NCBI GenBank assembly: GCA_950295325.1 | Contig: OX485803.1 | Coordinates: 77,269,554-77,333,553 of the forward strand | Direction of reading: 5' to 3' | DNA length: 64,000 nt | Origin: Polytrichum commune | Lineage: Eukaryota; Streptophyta; Polytrichopsida; Polytrichales; Polytrichaceae | In this document: piece by piece, positions 10,299 to 22,612 of the stretch | How the letters are laid out: the number at the start of each line of letters is the position of its first letter | Numbering within the stretch: position 1 is the stretch's first letter | Position numbers and translations under genes: made by a program | The notes under the pieces: generated by a model | What the model saw: the letters and a program-made list of their open reading frames with translations, nothing else | Database searches by the model: none | Told to the model about the DNA's origin: nothing

Positions 10299-12181
10299 CA
10301 CGTACCGAGAGGCAGGCAACTACAAATAACTTCCCTTAAAAGGACTCTTGCTCTCGTACTCCACCTGGCCCAATTGTTTTTCATTAACTTTTGACGTGGC
10401 CACTTTGGGCAAGTGAGGGTGCCTCTAGTACGCCACCTGGGCGGCCCCTCACCATAGCTTCAAGCAAGCAAGGACTCCCAAAAGTTGCGCATGTGTTGGT
10501 TTCAAGTGTAAAACTCTCGCCCGTTCTTCCCTCTTTGTAGAAGGGAAAACAAATAAAATAATAAAATAATAAAATAAAATCTCGTTGTCCATGTGTTCTA
10601 CCCACACAAGTTTTGAGTCTTAATTCTTAAACATCGATGAAGGCCCAATGTGGCTTTCGAGACAAGGAAAAATAAACTTCATGGCACAAATCGCTCTTAC
10701 TTAGTTCATCTGAAGATTGTTCAAGCCTTTTATACCACAATAGTCACGATTTAACTCAAACGAAACTTGTCGTTCATGCTATTAAGATCACATGTGTATA
10801 ACAATGTTTATTATTCAATTTATGTTCATTAGGCTGCGATGTGATAAGTCTCTGCATTAAAATTTAAAGGTCCGTACTTCTTAGAGCGTGTTAAGGATAC
10901 CCATACACTTTCAATTGAATGAAAAAAGAAAAAAGAAATCCATTGTATTTAGTGTAAATCACTCTATGATATGGAAAGGTTAGCTCTCTCTTTAGAGTTT
11001 GAAAACTTTTCATAAATTACTACCTTTATATACATACAAGGAAAGTTTATGAGGAACTTGAGGACACACCTATTGTGACCTTCCAAGAGTCATTCAAGAG
11101 CCCAAATATGGTCTCCCAACCCATGTTGTTGCTATAACTTTTAGAAACATACAAAAAGAAGAAACATTAATAAGAATCATTTTACACCGATATAACATGA
11201 ATGGCTTGACCCACATCAATACAACAAATCATTTGTTGGAGTAGCTATAAATGGTGTATTTCTACTTGATGGGTGAGGGGTATGCTCATGTGCAATAATT
11301 TCTCTTGGCCTTGGGAAGCTTGGACATCAGTTGATGTTGTTCATATCTCCTTGGAATTGGTCCCTACTCTTTTAGGCATTAGTGATTTGGCCCATTGTGT
11401 AGGTACACATTTGGAGATCCATTTGTTGGAATAGCTTTAGACAAATAAGTGGGATGATTATAAGGTAGAAGACTTAAAACAATGAATGACCACTACTTGT
11501 GCACTGGACTATGAGTAAAACGATTCTTGTGTAAACCCAAAATAACTAATTATAAAAGTGGTGGCCCAAAAAGGATGCAATGCTAGATGGGATGCAAGGA
11601 TTGGCATGATAGGTGTGGTTTCACACCACTTGCAATCACTTTTGGGTGCCATTGAGTTAACCGTTTTGTGTGTGCTTGTATGCAAAGTAGGATATTATAA
11701 TGCTCAAATTAGAGAGACTCTAGTGTACAAATAGGGGGTTTGACTTACTTACCTCTCTTTGAAAAAAAGTAACTAATCATTTACAAGAAATAAAATTATG
11801 AATCAACTTGCATTCCTCATCATTTCCTTTTTTGTATCTCTGAAAAACATATTGCACAAAATTTGAAGCCACTTGTTCTAGCCAAATAAGCTTATTTTCA
11901 CCGTTTTCCGTATATCTACCTTATACAACAATCCCGGTTGTCTCAATTCAGGCCAATGATTTGTGCCCAACATCATCTGTGGATGGTAATTTGATTGTGG
12001 ATCCGGATCCGGCACATTGGCATAGAGGGCAAAACATACTAACCTTATTTAGGTAACAACTAAAAAACCTTGACCTTTTAGATCAAATTGACTGTTGGAT
12101 CTGGACCGTTGAAAGCAATTGATTGCTATTCAACTACAAATAACATTTGCATAGCCATTTGAGGAAGTGATCAAAACGATT
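10299..12181. other. Gene-free AT-rich DNA
   Basis: No supported gene. A short region near 11270-11350 (GGGTATGCTCATGTGC, TTTCTCTTGGCC) resembles 27980-28030 (GAGGTATGCTCATATGC, TTTCTCTTGCCC), suggesting an old dispersed repeat. A (AAATAAAATAAT)-like run lies near 10550-10580. Confidence 0.4.
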
Positions 12182-12193
12182 AGATATAGCGGA

Positions 12194-12405
12194 TTTTTTT
12201 TTCTTTTTTCTTTTTCTTTTTCTTTTTCTTTTGAGACAGAAGGCCGACAAGCCAGCGCCAAAGCACAGGAGGCAGTTCACCACCTGGCAAGTTTTCTGTC
12301 AAGTAGAGAGGAGATTTCACAGCCGGGATTCGAACCGCCAACCTCTTCCTTGAGATTTGGGTATCTCTTCACCATCATCCGGTAGTTTAAGGTCATCTCG
12401 GACCA
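12194..12405 (-). mobile_element. tRNA-derived SINE with perfect 12-bp target-site duplication
   Basis: The direct repeat AGATATAGCGGA occurs at 12182-12193 and 12406-12417. The 212-bp insert, read on the minus strand, has an RNA polymerase III B-box GGTTCGAATCC about 75 bp from its 5' end, preceded by a weaker A-box-like stretch. It ends in an A-rich AAAAGAAAAAG-type tail at 12194-12233. Head, B-box, A-rich 3' tail and long flanking duplication together define a SINE. It encodes no protein. The perfect duplication implies a fairly recent insertion. Confidence 0.92.
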
Positions 12406-12417
12406 AGATATAGCGGA

Positions 12418-13655
12418 CTACAACATCTATAGTTTGCAACTGAATTTTAATAGTAGTCAATTGAAAAACCTAGGGCAGTTGAATCAAGTCGATTGCTAGA
12501 TCTAATGCTCTTGTTTTGTTCCGCCCCAATTGACTATTATTATAACTACATGATTAAAGAAAGACTACAATCAATTGTGTAGTAATCTATAATTACATGT
12601 CAAGAGGCGTCATAGCGACATTCGTTGTGATGTGATGGTCCTAGGCCACATCACATCTATTTGTACATTCTTGGCAACAATGTAAGTTGAAGGTGGAAAT
12701 GTTGGGATTTTTTCATGGTTCAAAACTTTTTTTTTAGGTCAAATGTTAGAGACCTTGAATTAGTCTACTGAGCTTAAGTTGGGATGCACCGACCATAGAC
12801 GAATAGGGGGTAGGTTTAAACTGAAACCTCTAACATGCTTTGCACAAATCCAACCATCCACTTATGAAGTATATGTTTCATGTTGTCTTGTATTCCAATG
12901 TTATCGGTGGGACTCATTGAAAACAAAATGTACTCAAAATTGGTGGCACATATGGACTACAAGGATCATGGGTTGTTACCCATGATTATTTGCCACAATG
13001 AGGTAGACTTTAGATAGTTAAAACTGTTACACTGATAAATTTGGATACTTGAAATTGGCCTTGTTTTGGCAAAGAACCAATGAGATCCTTGTAATGGTGT
13101 GCTAAGTTGACAAGCTTCCATTATTTTGTGTGGTGGGAGTGGCGTGATCAATTCTATGTATTACAATCTACGTTTGTTAATACCGTTTAGGGGATATACT
13201 TTTCAATGGGTATGGATGCCTTAGGACTTGACTTACATGTATCTTCAATGTTGTGGGAATGGGGGATTACATTCCCCAACACCTACCATGAGGTGTAGTT
13301 AAAACTTTCACACAACAAATAGATCCCAAATAGATAGCTATGATCATGATTTATAAGCCTAGTATTGTTTAACATTGGAACTTATTAAATCAAGGGCCTT
13401 TTGAGCATGATAGGGCTAACAAGGCTCATATTCTCGTTGGTGAAAATACGGACATTTGTTTTATTTTGTTTTCTAACATTGAAGCTTCATTGTGTACTAA
13501 AAAGTATGAGGAAACTAGCTACACGCTTGGATCCACCAATCATCACTATGTTGATGATTGGATCATGGTGTAAAACATTCTCCCCACCAAACCCTTATAA
13601 CACATATTTAAGTTAAATTAGACTATGTCCAAGTCCAACATTATAACATGTTGAA
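12418..13655. other. Gene-free AT-rich DNA
   Basis: No coding frame, RNA gene or paired inverted repeat was recognised. Short ORFs lack any domain feature. Confidence 0.4.
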
Positions 13656-13658
13656 GTC

Positions 13659-13908
13659 TATCATAGGATCTTATGATAGGATTGTATGGTAAGATCCTCT
13701 CATAGAATATGTAGAGTTGATAATGATAATATTATAGTAGTTGTTTTGATTGCATTTTCATCATTCAACATTGATTTATATATTTAATATAAGAATAGAA
13801 AATTTGGGGCCATATATCAACAATATAAAATTCAAGTAATCAATAAGGATTTACACATCTTCCATAAAATTTAGGTATATCAAAAGTGTATCATAGGATC
13901 CTATGATA
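13659..13908. repeat. MITE-like element with self-palindromic ends
   Basis: TATCATAGGATCTTATGATA at 13659-13678 and TATCATAGGATCCTATGATA at 13889-13908 bound a 250-bp AT-rich interval. Each end is itself a near-perfect palindrome, so the two also act as a 20-bp inverted repeat. No clear target duplication was resolved. Confidence 0.55.
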
Positions 13909-16040
13909 TAGTTGAAGGAACCAAAAAGTCCAGATTTTGAAAATATGTCTAGATTTACTTACATACAACATTTAAATATCTTTATTTACACGATTTTTTG
14001 TTTTTTGTTTTTCCCTTTTTTCCATTTCTCCCCATGGTACCATATCTGTACGCATTTTGTAATTTTCAGCCTTCATGACTTAAAATCCCATCATGTCATT
14101 GATCTCATGTAGCATTCTACGCGCACTTTAGTGACCTCCTTGGGAAGTGGTCAATGTTGAGCGGGTGTTGAGACCTTACTTTTTGACTATCCCAATCAAT
14201 GAGCCACTAGATTAATCTTTAGAGTTTATTTTTGAAATGTTTCTCTTAGGTCAATGAAGTGACATCAATTGTTGATGTGTCAAACAATAATTATAAAGGG
14301 TTGCTTACATTACTTGTCTATGACACTTGCTAACCAATGTAGTGTGTGAGTGGATTCCCACAAAATCAAATTCAACATGTATTGCAACTTGGAATTTTCC
14401 CTTGGGAGTAGAGGCGAATTCCAAGGAGTGTGAACAACATCTATTTATGTCCAACTCTCATAAGACCATAATGAAATGTTGCATGCAATGAATGAAATAC
14501 CTCTCATCCATCCAGTGAATGACTAAAATATGAGAACCATCTACATACAACTTGGATTATAATCATTGGTTTAAGTCAATAATAGAGTTAGTTGTAGAGT
14601 TATAAAAAGTGGGGACCTAATCCGTATTATCATAGAGATCTCTCATGTTGACACTTCCCACACCCATGTCAATGACTTAAAAATGAATTACGGATGAAAT
14701 TTTGTTTGCTTCTATTCCAAGGCTATAAAATTTTGTAGTACTTTTGAGTTCGTTTTTTGAGTTTGCTTGTGTTCGAGGAGCACACAAGTGGTGAGAAGAG
14801 TAAGGAGAGCCTAAATGAATCAAATGCATATGGGCAACAAAGAAGGCGAGGATATTCTTCAGTATCTCAAGATGAGAATGTTAGTGATCTACGTTAGTTG
14901 AAACCCTCAAGACTTTCCTTGTTACACTTAATCATGGGAACATCAAGGATTTTGACCCTAGTTTTACCCTTATGCGTTATAATTTACTATAATAGCACTC
15001 AACAATAAAAAATGGAATAGATATAACAATGAATTAGCCACCAACATGTATAGGCATGCAAGCTTAGCTTTAGGCTACATATCCAAGTAAGCATGATAAA
15101 TTTTTTGCATAATGAAATAAATATTGCTTAGATGTGCCATGTGGCCTAGACATTCTTGAGAAATTTGCCTTCATAGGGCTTGTATGTTGGCGACCTACCA
15201 CAAGATAATAATTGGACAACAATGTTGACTGTGTAAATTCTTCTTGATTGGACACCTATATTGGAGTAGTTATAACATATGGCAAGCTTGTAGTTACAGA
15301 CAAACACCAAAAGGACACATGTCATGACGTGAATGGACTATGTTCTCACAATGTGGACATCATTCCAGATTCAGTAGGTAACACACTTGCAAAGGCCTTT
15401 GTGATCGTTTATAGAGAAAAGTAATTTTCAAGTTGACTTCTCATAATAACCTTTGCATAGACCTGCACTCTTATTTTAAAACTTAAAATGATAATCTTTG
15501 CGCCTCCTTTATACTTCGCAATTGCTAAGTGGATAAGATGGTTTCTAATCCAATTCAACGGCAAAATCCTTTGCATAGTTGGAAATGCCCACATACCTTG
15601 TTGTTATTAGTAGGGTTCATTGAATTAAAACGTCGTCGAAATTGGTTGCATATAAGGTAAATGTGCCTAATTTGGTTACTTATCATAATTGGACACCTAT
15701 ATCCAAGGAGAGTGGTATGTGGTATGGTGTGGCTCCAAGAATGCCCAAAAAACACGTGCTGGAAAAAGATCATACCCAGTGCTCACAATATGATACCCAT
15801 TTAAAACTCAACATCCAACATGATTGGGGGGAGGGGGGGTTGTCTAACCATTTAATAGACACAAGAATATTCACTTTGTTAATGAATAATATGCTCATGT
15901 GATCTCCAAAAATTATGAGGAAAGTGGCCACGTCCTCGACTTGGATTTGCTAACCATCTCATAGAAATCTCATGTTTCCATATCCTAGGAGAAAGTGGGC
16001 TAGTTGGGAAATTTAACCATTTAAGATCCATCTCTCTACC
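13909..16040. other. Gene-free AT-rich DNA
   Basis: No supported gene. A few 60-90 codon frames on both strands have no recognisable motif. A G run lies at about 15824-15839. Confidence 0.4.
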
Positions 16041-16043
16041 TGA

Positions 16044-16546
16044 GGGCCACTTCACACATGTCCAAAGAGCCGTGACCATGAACTTTTGAGAGCTTAAAGA
16101 AAGTGTCCAAATGCTGTCCCAAGACACCTCCAAAATCATGTAGTGTGGTCATGGATCCTCAAGTGTAGTGTGAAGCCATACGTGACCGGGCCCTCAACCA
16201 AATGTTTTTTCAATGAATTTCTATTCATGCGGGTCCTCACACACATGATAAAATAGAATAAATCAACGGTTGTGAGCATTCAGACTGCCCTGGCCTCCCG
16301 GTTTTGTGTTAATCCTACCTCCAAGAGGGGGTTTTTGAAGATAGTCCAAGTGACCATGAAACATGATCCATTCGATACCAAGTAGGAATCCATGTAGACT
16401 TCACATCCATCTTGCATTCACATACTCCGTTGGTCCCTCAAGAATAGTGTGAAGCGAAGTTGGAGCAGCTCCACTTTTTCCACCAATGAGAGTGCTTGAA
16501 GTGGAATGGTCACGGGCTCTCAGTCTCGTGTGTGAAGAAGAGGCCC
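16044..16546 (-). mobile_element. PIF/Harbinger-type MITE, family H1, copy b (inverted relative to copy a)
   Basis: The left end GGGCCACTTCACACATG and the right end (reverse complement GGGCCTCTTCTTCACACACGAG) match the H1 termini. The interior aligns in reverse with 1214-1700: CATGTAGACTTCACATCCATCTTGCATTCACATACTCC-type text, CCGGTTTTGTG and CAACGGTTGTGAG. The flanking triplets TGA and TTG do not match, so the target duplication has decayed. 503 bp, no transposase. Confidence 0.82.
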
Positions 16547-16796
16547 TTGTGTGGAAGTTGGGGTGCTTTTTTATTCTTTTAAAGTGGGAGTGGCATCATC
16601 AATTCCACACATTACGACCGGTGTCAGTTGGTACCGGTTGAGAAACAATTCTCAATGAATGAGTAAAGGCCCGTACTAAGTGGGACTGTCTTATATAGCT
16701 TCTAGATCCAATGGGAAGGGGCTGTTGATAGTGTCATCATTTTGAAATTGTCAGTCGGAAATTCTTGAAAATTAGACTGTTGGAGCATTGGGTACT

Positions 16797-16990
16797 TTTA
16801 CTTCCATGACCGTTTTACACATGTAACGAAAGGGCCGTGGAAAAAAAAAAAAAAACGGATTAGGATTTCTTGTGGTCGTGGCCGATGGTTCGAAGCCGTG
16901 ACCACAAGGAATCCTAAATCATTTTTTTGAAGCTTTGGTCACGGGACGCAATCTAAAGTGGATTTAGATCGGGATATGTTGTTTTTTAAT
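16797..16990. repeat. Fold-back repeat R5, copy a
   Basis: It contains a hairpin: GATTAGGATTTCTTGTGGTC (about 16857-16876) pairs imperfectly with GACCACAAGGAATCCTAAATC about 30 bp later. A related, more diverged copy lies at 52376-52560. Adjacent text TTTACACATGTAACGAAAGGGCC recalls Harbinger-type termini. Confidence 0.5.
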
Positions 16991-19900
16991 GAAGAAGAAT
17001 TGAAATCATATTTATTTGGAATTCATTATATATTTTTTGTTTGGGTAGTCGTTCTTATATGTAGACTCAACCACACTGCCATCCAAGTATGGGTCATTGC
17101 TTAACTCCTCATGATTTCGATATTTTTTACAAGGTAATACACAATGTTCATTTGCTATATATGAAGATTGCATTAGTGGGCGAAGAGCCCATTTTTTGTT
17201 GGGAACTCCAAATTCCGGGGGGGACTCTTGATTGGAAACCTAAATGACGTGTGTGGGTCACTATGAACTTAAACCCCCCTATATATGAGAAGTTTATAGA
17301 GGAAAACCAATGTATAAGTACTAACTATAGCTAGAAAATGGACTCATGTATTTATATTAAGCTTTTCACTTTAATGTGATAATTGTACAAGATATAAATG
17401 ACGAATTAAACACGCCTTTATTACATATGAAATCCAATTTCGCTTTCCAAAGAGAAAATCACTAAACATTTTTTCAAACATAGCAAGTTACTTAATGATT
17501 GCATCAAACTAACAAAGACATAAGCATATTAACTTAGCCACAATTTGGAGAGAAAAACTCAAGGAAGCCCATGAGCACTCCAAGAGCCTCTAATTTGTAA
17601 GCACCTAGAACCCAATAAGTAAACCCTAATAAGAATGGACATGGTAGTCATGAAGGACTATTACGACATGACAACATTGGATAGAAAAGTGGATTGGATG
17701 AAACTAACACATCTATTATCAAGGTTTCCTTTAAAGCTCAGGGACCCCTTTTTGTACATTTGCCTTTACATCATATTTCTTAATAACCTTCTTGGATGTA
17801 CACATGACAGAAAATAAAACCCTCTCCATTATGTATATTATGTCCGCTAATGCCTGAAATAACACCCCCTCTTACACTCACGTTAGTTCGTACATGATAT
17901 GAAGAGTCCACCCCCAAGCTCCAAATAAGAAAATCTTAAAGATGAGAATTTAATAATTCGTCATGAATCAAGGTTTCATAGCTTTTGGTTGAAACTCTTT
18001 AGGCGTTCTGAACACATGTAGGCTCCATGTAGGTTTATGATGTATGAAGGGGTGAGAGTAAAAGAAGCCTAATTATGGACACTATGGAAATAAATGTTAG
18101 TTTGAATGGAACATGATACCACTTTAAGACATTATGAACACAAATTGTATTCAATCACTGTCAGAACATTATTGGGTCCATGAAATGCATAATTTGTGCC
18201 CTTGAAACCATTTTGGAAATAGTTGGCATGTGTGAGTATTTGTGAGAAAAAAATGGATCAACACATTTATCGGGTTTATAAATAAATAAAAAACTGTATA
18301 TAAAACACACACACACATAAATAACAAATGTTGTCAAAATTGGTAGCCAACCAATGAGAATTCTCCCTTGGTTAATGAAGCTTATAAATAAGCAAAGATA
18401 AATATGGGTAATTTAAAAACTAAAATCTTTGAATGAAAGAGGTTCGTGTGTCCAAATGTCACTTATCAAAAATGATAGTAGTAAGTAAGACTTCATAGAG
18501 GACATTCATACAATTTATAGATTTCTCAGGTAAATAAAGTTCTTATGCAACCTCTCGTATGATGGGGACATGGTTTTGAGTGAATGTTTAGTTACATCAA
18601 ATATCTTGAATGAAATGGCAGATAGCTAAGCTCTGGAACAAGCGATTCTACTTATACATTTTATTTTTGAGTTATAAATGATGCTAGTCCTTGTGCGATA
18701 GATTTCATGGTAGACGTGCTCCTCCTGACCATTATAACGGGTTCAAGACCAATTAACCAAGGGATCTAGAGTGCCCTTAGGTGGGTGTATGACATGCATG
18801 CTTCCCTTAGTACATGCCCAATACATGAGGATTTATCGAGGACTGATTGTTACTTGGTATCGCACTATGGAGGATTGGTAAGATCGTGAAGCCATTGATA
18901 CACATGTTCTGGCTATCACTGGCACACAATTGCGTTCAAATTAAAGTATAGAGTTGTGAAATATTTGATGAAAATAACAAGGAATATACAATCACTACAT
19001 GGTCTTAGTATTAGCTCTCTTCCTCTATACGATTCTATGATCCACTATGGTAGTGGATTTTAAATCCATATTTACAAAAGTCATAAGCATCTAGTGGAAG
19101 AAGGCCAATGATAAAGCCATACAATTCATGTAGTGAATGTGAATTGTTCTAGATTTGAGCCTGAAGACAAACCATTGAACAAAAACCTCTTGACTTGAAG
19201 CACCAAACAATAAGGTGTGGCCGCGGAATTTTAAGGTATGACCTATTATAATGAAAACTCCATCTACATTGAGGTTCAAATGCTATTTACAAGTGCAAGG
19301 GAAACAACATGTTGTGTGCAATGTTTATGGTACTCATCTTTATGTGCACTATTCACAATCACTGCAAGTAACATATGCAAACAAAGAAAAAGCTAAGTTG
19401 ATTTTAACACCCTAAATTTTGTCTACAACAAAACTTCATTGTGTATCTAATTTTCAGCATGCATTCATAGATGTATATGCACAAACCAAAGGCGTGATGT
19501 TCTTACATATTCGAGTAAACTGAGAAAAAGTGAAACAATTTTTGGTCAACTCAATTCTAGATTTGAGATTTTGTACGAGATTCTTGTGCAAAACCTTAAA
19601 TCTGAAAATTTTCAAAGGGAAAGACTAAATTTTTGGTTATGTAAACATCAATCCCATTACTTGGACGTTTCCACCTCCCATGATTCTAGTACCTTGAATG
19701 AACTCCTGAGATGCAAAAGGTGTGTACATGTAGTTTGTAGTTTTCTCATAGCTTGTTGAAGTGAATGATGAGATAAACTATAACATTGACAAAGCTTATA
19801 TCAAATATTACTATTTGAAGATGTAGTCCAATCTCTTTTAAACATGTGTTTTTATGGTGTTTGCTCTTAAATCCTCACCAAACCCCTGGGGTTGCACCTT

Positions 19901-21220
19901 GCATTAACAACTAAGAATCACATGCGTTCACAACATACTCTAAAAATCCCCTATATATAATTTTAGTTGGAAACATTCAAGCAATATACGTACAATCTCA
20001 ATGATAAAAATACAAGTGACAATTTGTATATGTAGTTTGTTTCCTTCATATATAGTCATTAATTCAAGTATATAAAATATACTTATAGTATGAATAATAA
20101 TCACCTCTACTGTATGTATTATGAAAAACTCTAGCATTCATCAATAAATTTACTGAATTTTTTTTCATCCCCTACATGTAACTCAGAAGCATCTAAGTCT
20201 ACAATCTATGTCATAGCAGCTGATGCAAATATTGTATTTAAGGTTTTTTTAAAATTTTTAATCAAATGATCAATAAGATTGAAAGTCCACTTGTTGTTGG
20301 TTCCTTTTTGTTATCAACATAAGCCAATCTTCATGTTTGATGGATGGTTTATCAAGTCAATTGAATCCCTATAATTCACACAACGATTGCCAAATTCTCT
20401 ACGCATCTTATAAACCCTCCCAAGAAACCAAACTAATTGGAGCTGATGTTTTTGGTCTACCAATATTCTAATAATTTTAAGTACAATGTGTTCTTGTCTT
20501 GACTTTCCTTGCCAACATCTTGTAATTCTAAAAAAAATCAAAACTCGAAGTATCTTGAACAAAAGAAAGCTACTTGACCCATTTTAGTCCACTTGTTAAT
20601 TAGCCTTTGCCATGCATGCAACTTAATTTGGAGACAAGACAAGAAAATATGTGGTAGATTGATGAGCATTGCTTGTAGAGAAGCAAATACGTAGTAGATT
20701 GATGAACATTTCATAGACAAAACAATAAAAACTCTATTGATGAATTTTTTCTCAATCTATAAGCACCTATTGTTTTTTCCAAAACAACTAATGTGACGAG
20801 CACCCAAAAGAAGGTATAGGCAATGTGAAACACACGAAACAAATGAGGAAAGGAGGAGTTTTGAGCACCTTCACAATTTCAACGAACTTTCCTACTGGCC
20901 TTTACAACAAGGTGTAACTTCTAAGTCACTTAATGACTGCAATCACTACTTGCATCAACCATCCGCATCCCCTTTGATCACTTGGCACAAAGGAGCGTGA
21001 CCCATTCCTTTTGCAACCCTAAGCAGGAAGTGGCCTCGTTCTTAGCTGAACAACCCCTTCCAAAACCCTAATATTGCCTCTTTCATACATGCATGGATGA
21101 GATAAGGAAATGTGAAAATGATTCATCCTAGTTTCATCCAATATTAAATACTTATCCCGTAAAGTCTAGTGACACTACCATACAAGTACAAATGTTGCAA
21201 ATCTTGTACAACTAACCAAC
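16991..21220. other. Gene-free AT-rich DNA
   Basis: Long AT-rich stretch with no supported gene. Small features only: a CA run near 18307-18317 and scattered short frames without motifs. The part near 18700-18870 has higher GC, but no complete LTR, primer-binding site or coding domain could be demonstrated. Confidence 0.4.
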
Positions 21221-21224
21221 TAAT

Positions 21225-21745
21225 TCAACTATTAGTTAACTAGTTGCCTTTCATAACTATAGTTGTCTACGATTTGACCTGCCAAAAATTGTTGTTGACT
21301 ATAGTTGTTCTAAATTCGGTCTACCAAAAAATCTAGTTAATTATAGTTATATCTAGTTAACTAAAGATGTAGTTAACTATAGTTATATCTAGTTAAATAA
21401 AGATGTAGTTAACTAAAGTTGAGCACAACCTATACACGAAATCATGTTGTAGTGTTGTAGTGTCACTAGTGTGTTATTTGTGTTCGTGGTGTACATGGAA
21501 GTTGTTCTGGAGCCCAATAGTGTGAGTGATAGTATAAAGGCGTTTCTTGATGATCCTCGGTGGCCTGAGCATATTAAAGACCCTCAATTGAAGCAAATGA
21601 AGAGGCGAACTTTTTTGAATATATAATAATACTTGGGATTTTCCTAGTTAACTATAGTTGTTCTTCAAACCGGTTTGAAATTTTTCTAGTTAAGTATACT
21701 TGTTCCTCAAAAATGTATTGAAAAAAATCTAGTTAACTATAGTTA
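21225..21745. repeat. Cluster of palindromic AGTTAACTATAGTT repeats
   Basis: The palindromic core AACTATAGTT and the longer phrase CTAGTTAACTATAGTTAT recur many times. Around 21335-21420 they form a direct tandem array with a unit of about 40 bp (ATATCTAGTTAACTAAAGATGT). They reappear at 21647-21745 after a 200-bp non-repeated centre. This may be a fold-back transposon with subterminal palindromes; the boundaries were not resolved. Confidence 0.6.
21495..21626 (+). pseudogene. Short coding-like fragment inside the palindrome cluster, unknown
   Basis: A 43-codon frame with an ATG at 21495 and TAA at 21624. It reads like real protein (MEVVLEPNSVSDSIKAFLDD, then PRWPEHIKDPQLKQMKRR), with balanced hydrophilic composition unlike the surrounding random frames. 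It sits in the non-repeated centre of the palindrome cluster, the position a captured exon or transposase remnant would take. Family not recognised. Confidence 0.3.
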
Positions 21746-22129
21746 TTTTGGCAGTTGTCCAAGGTCTGAAATGTTGTATATTTTCTAGAGGTCCTTCATA
21801 CATGTACATAACTACAAGTTACAAGTTATGTAGCATATGTATACATAGTACAACAAAGGTCAAATTAAAACCCCTTTTATGCATTCGCGTATACTCATAC
21901 GTGTTATGAAAGGTGCACCAACCGGGGACTGAACCACATGCCAATCAAATATAGGGTCCGATTAAGAAAATGAGCCACTTAAAACCCTTCTACCTTATTT
22001 GTGAATGCATGAAATCAATAATTAACATCAACAATGGTACTAAAGAACCTACCCATGGGTAGCTACATTGTAAGATCTGACAAATATTGATATTTGACAT
22101 GTCGCCAAGGTGAGAAAATCTTTGTATAC

Positions 22130-22360
22130 ATGAGCTTTGATTATTCAGGTCAAAACCATTTTAAATCATATTGATACTAGTAAAGCAATCTTGCTTAAGT
22201 ATGAGAATCATTGCATGGTATATAGATCCAAATAGTATTAAAAAAAATACCATTCAATATCCATACTGTACTGGTATCAAAAAAATGTGAAATCTTCATT
22301 TTAGGTACTTGAATGGTATAAAAAAGAAAGACCATACTAGTCCAACATTGGTATAGACTC
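22130..22360 (+). repeat. Dispersed repeat R6, copy a
   Basis: About 230 bp similar to 47405-47640: TTTAAATCATATTGA, TTAAGTATGA, CCAAATA, ATACCCATAT-like text, GAAATCTTCATTTTAGGTAC/GAAATCCTCATTATAGATAC and GAATGGTATAA. It directly abuts the hAT-type MITE at 22367. Confidence 0.6.
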
Positions 22361-22366
22361 ACTCAC

Positions 22367-22604
22367 CAGTGCCCGGGAAGCTTTTGGGCATATATAGCCG
22401 GTCAAGATCCTAGTGATTCTAAATCCAACTGGTTACATGTTGACATCTTCCGCTTTTGCTTTATTCATTTGAGGTATATTCTTCTATAGATTCCTCTAAA
22501 ACGATCTGTAATCCTCCTAAAGTCTTGAACTTCAAACTGTTATTTCTCAAAACTCAACCGGTTCATCTGTTAACTAACCACCGGTCCTTCCCGGACACAA
22601 AGTG
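22367..22604 (+). mobile_element. hAT-type MITE, family T1, copy a
   Basis: It begins CAGTGCCCGGGAAG and ends in a diverged inverted copy (CTTCCCGGACAC, then AAAGTG). The interior is collinear with 39843-40081 and 48555-48792: GGGCAT, AGATCCTAGTG, CAACTGGTTAC, TGTTGACATC, CTCAACCGGTTCAT, ACCGGT. Flanking octamers TCACTCAC (22359-22366) and CCGCTCAC (22605-22612) match at 6 of 8 positions, consistent with a decayed 8-bp hAT target duplication. Confidence 0.78.
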
Positions 22605-22612
22605 CCGCTCAC

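Noticed and set aside
12167-12385. 72-codon plus-strand frame
   Set aside because: It lies across the SINE in antisense; the Phe-Ser-rich start is the reverse of the A-rich tail.
18700-18870. Possible LTR retrotransposon end with a TTGGTATC primer-binding-like motif
   Set aside because: No second LTR, polypurine tract, or gag/pol coding sequence was found nearby.
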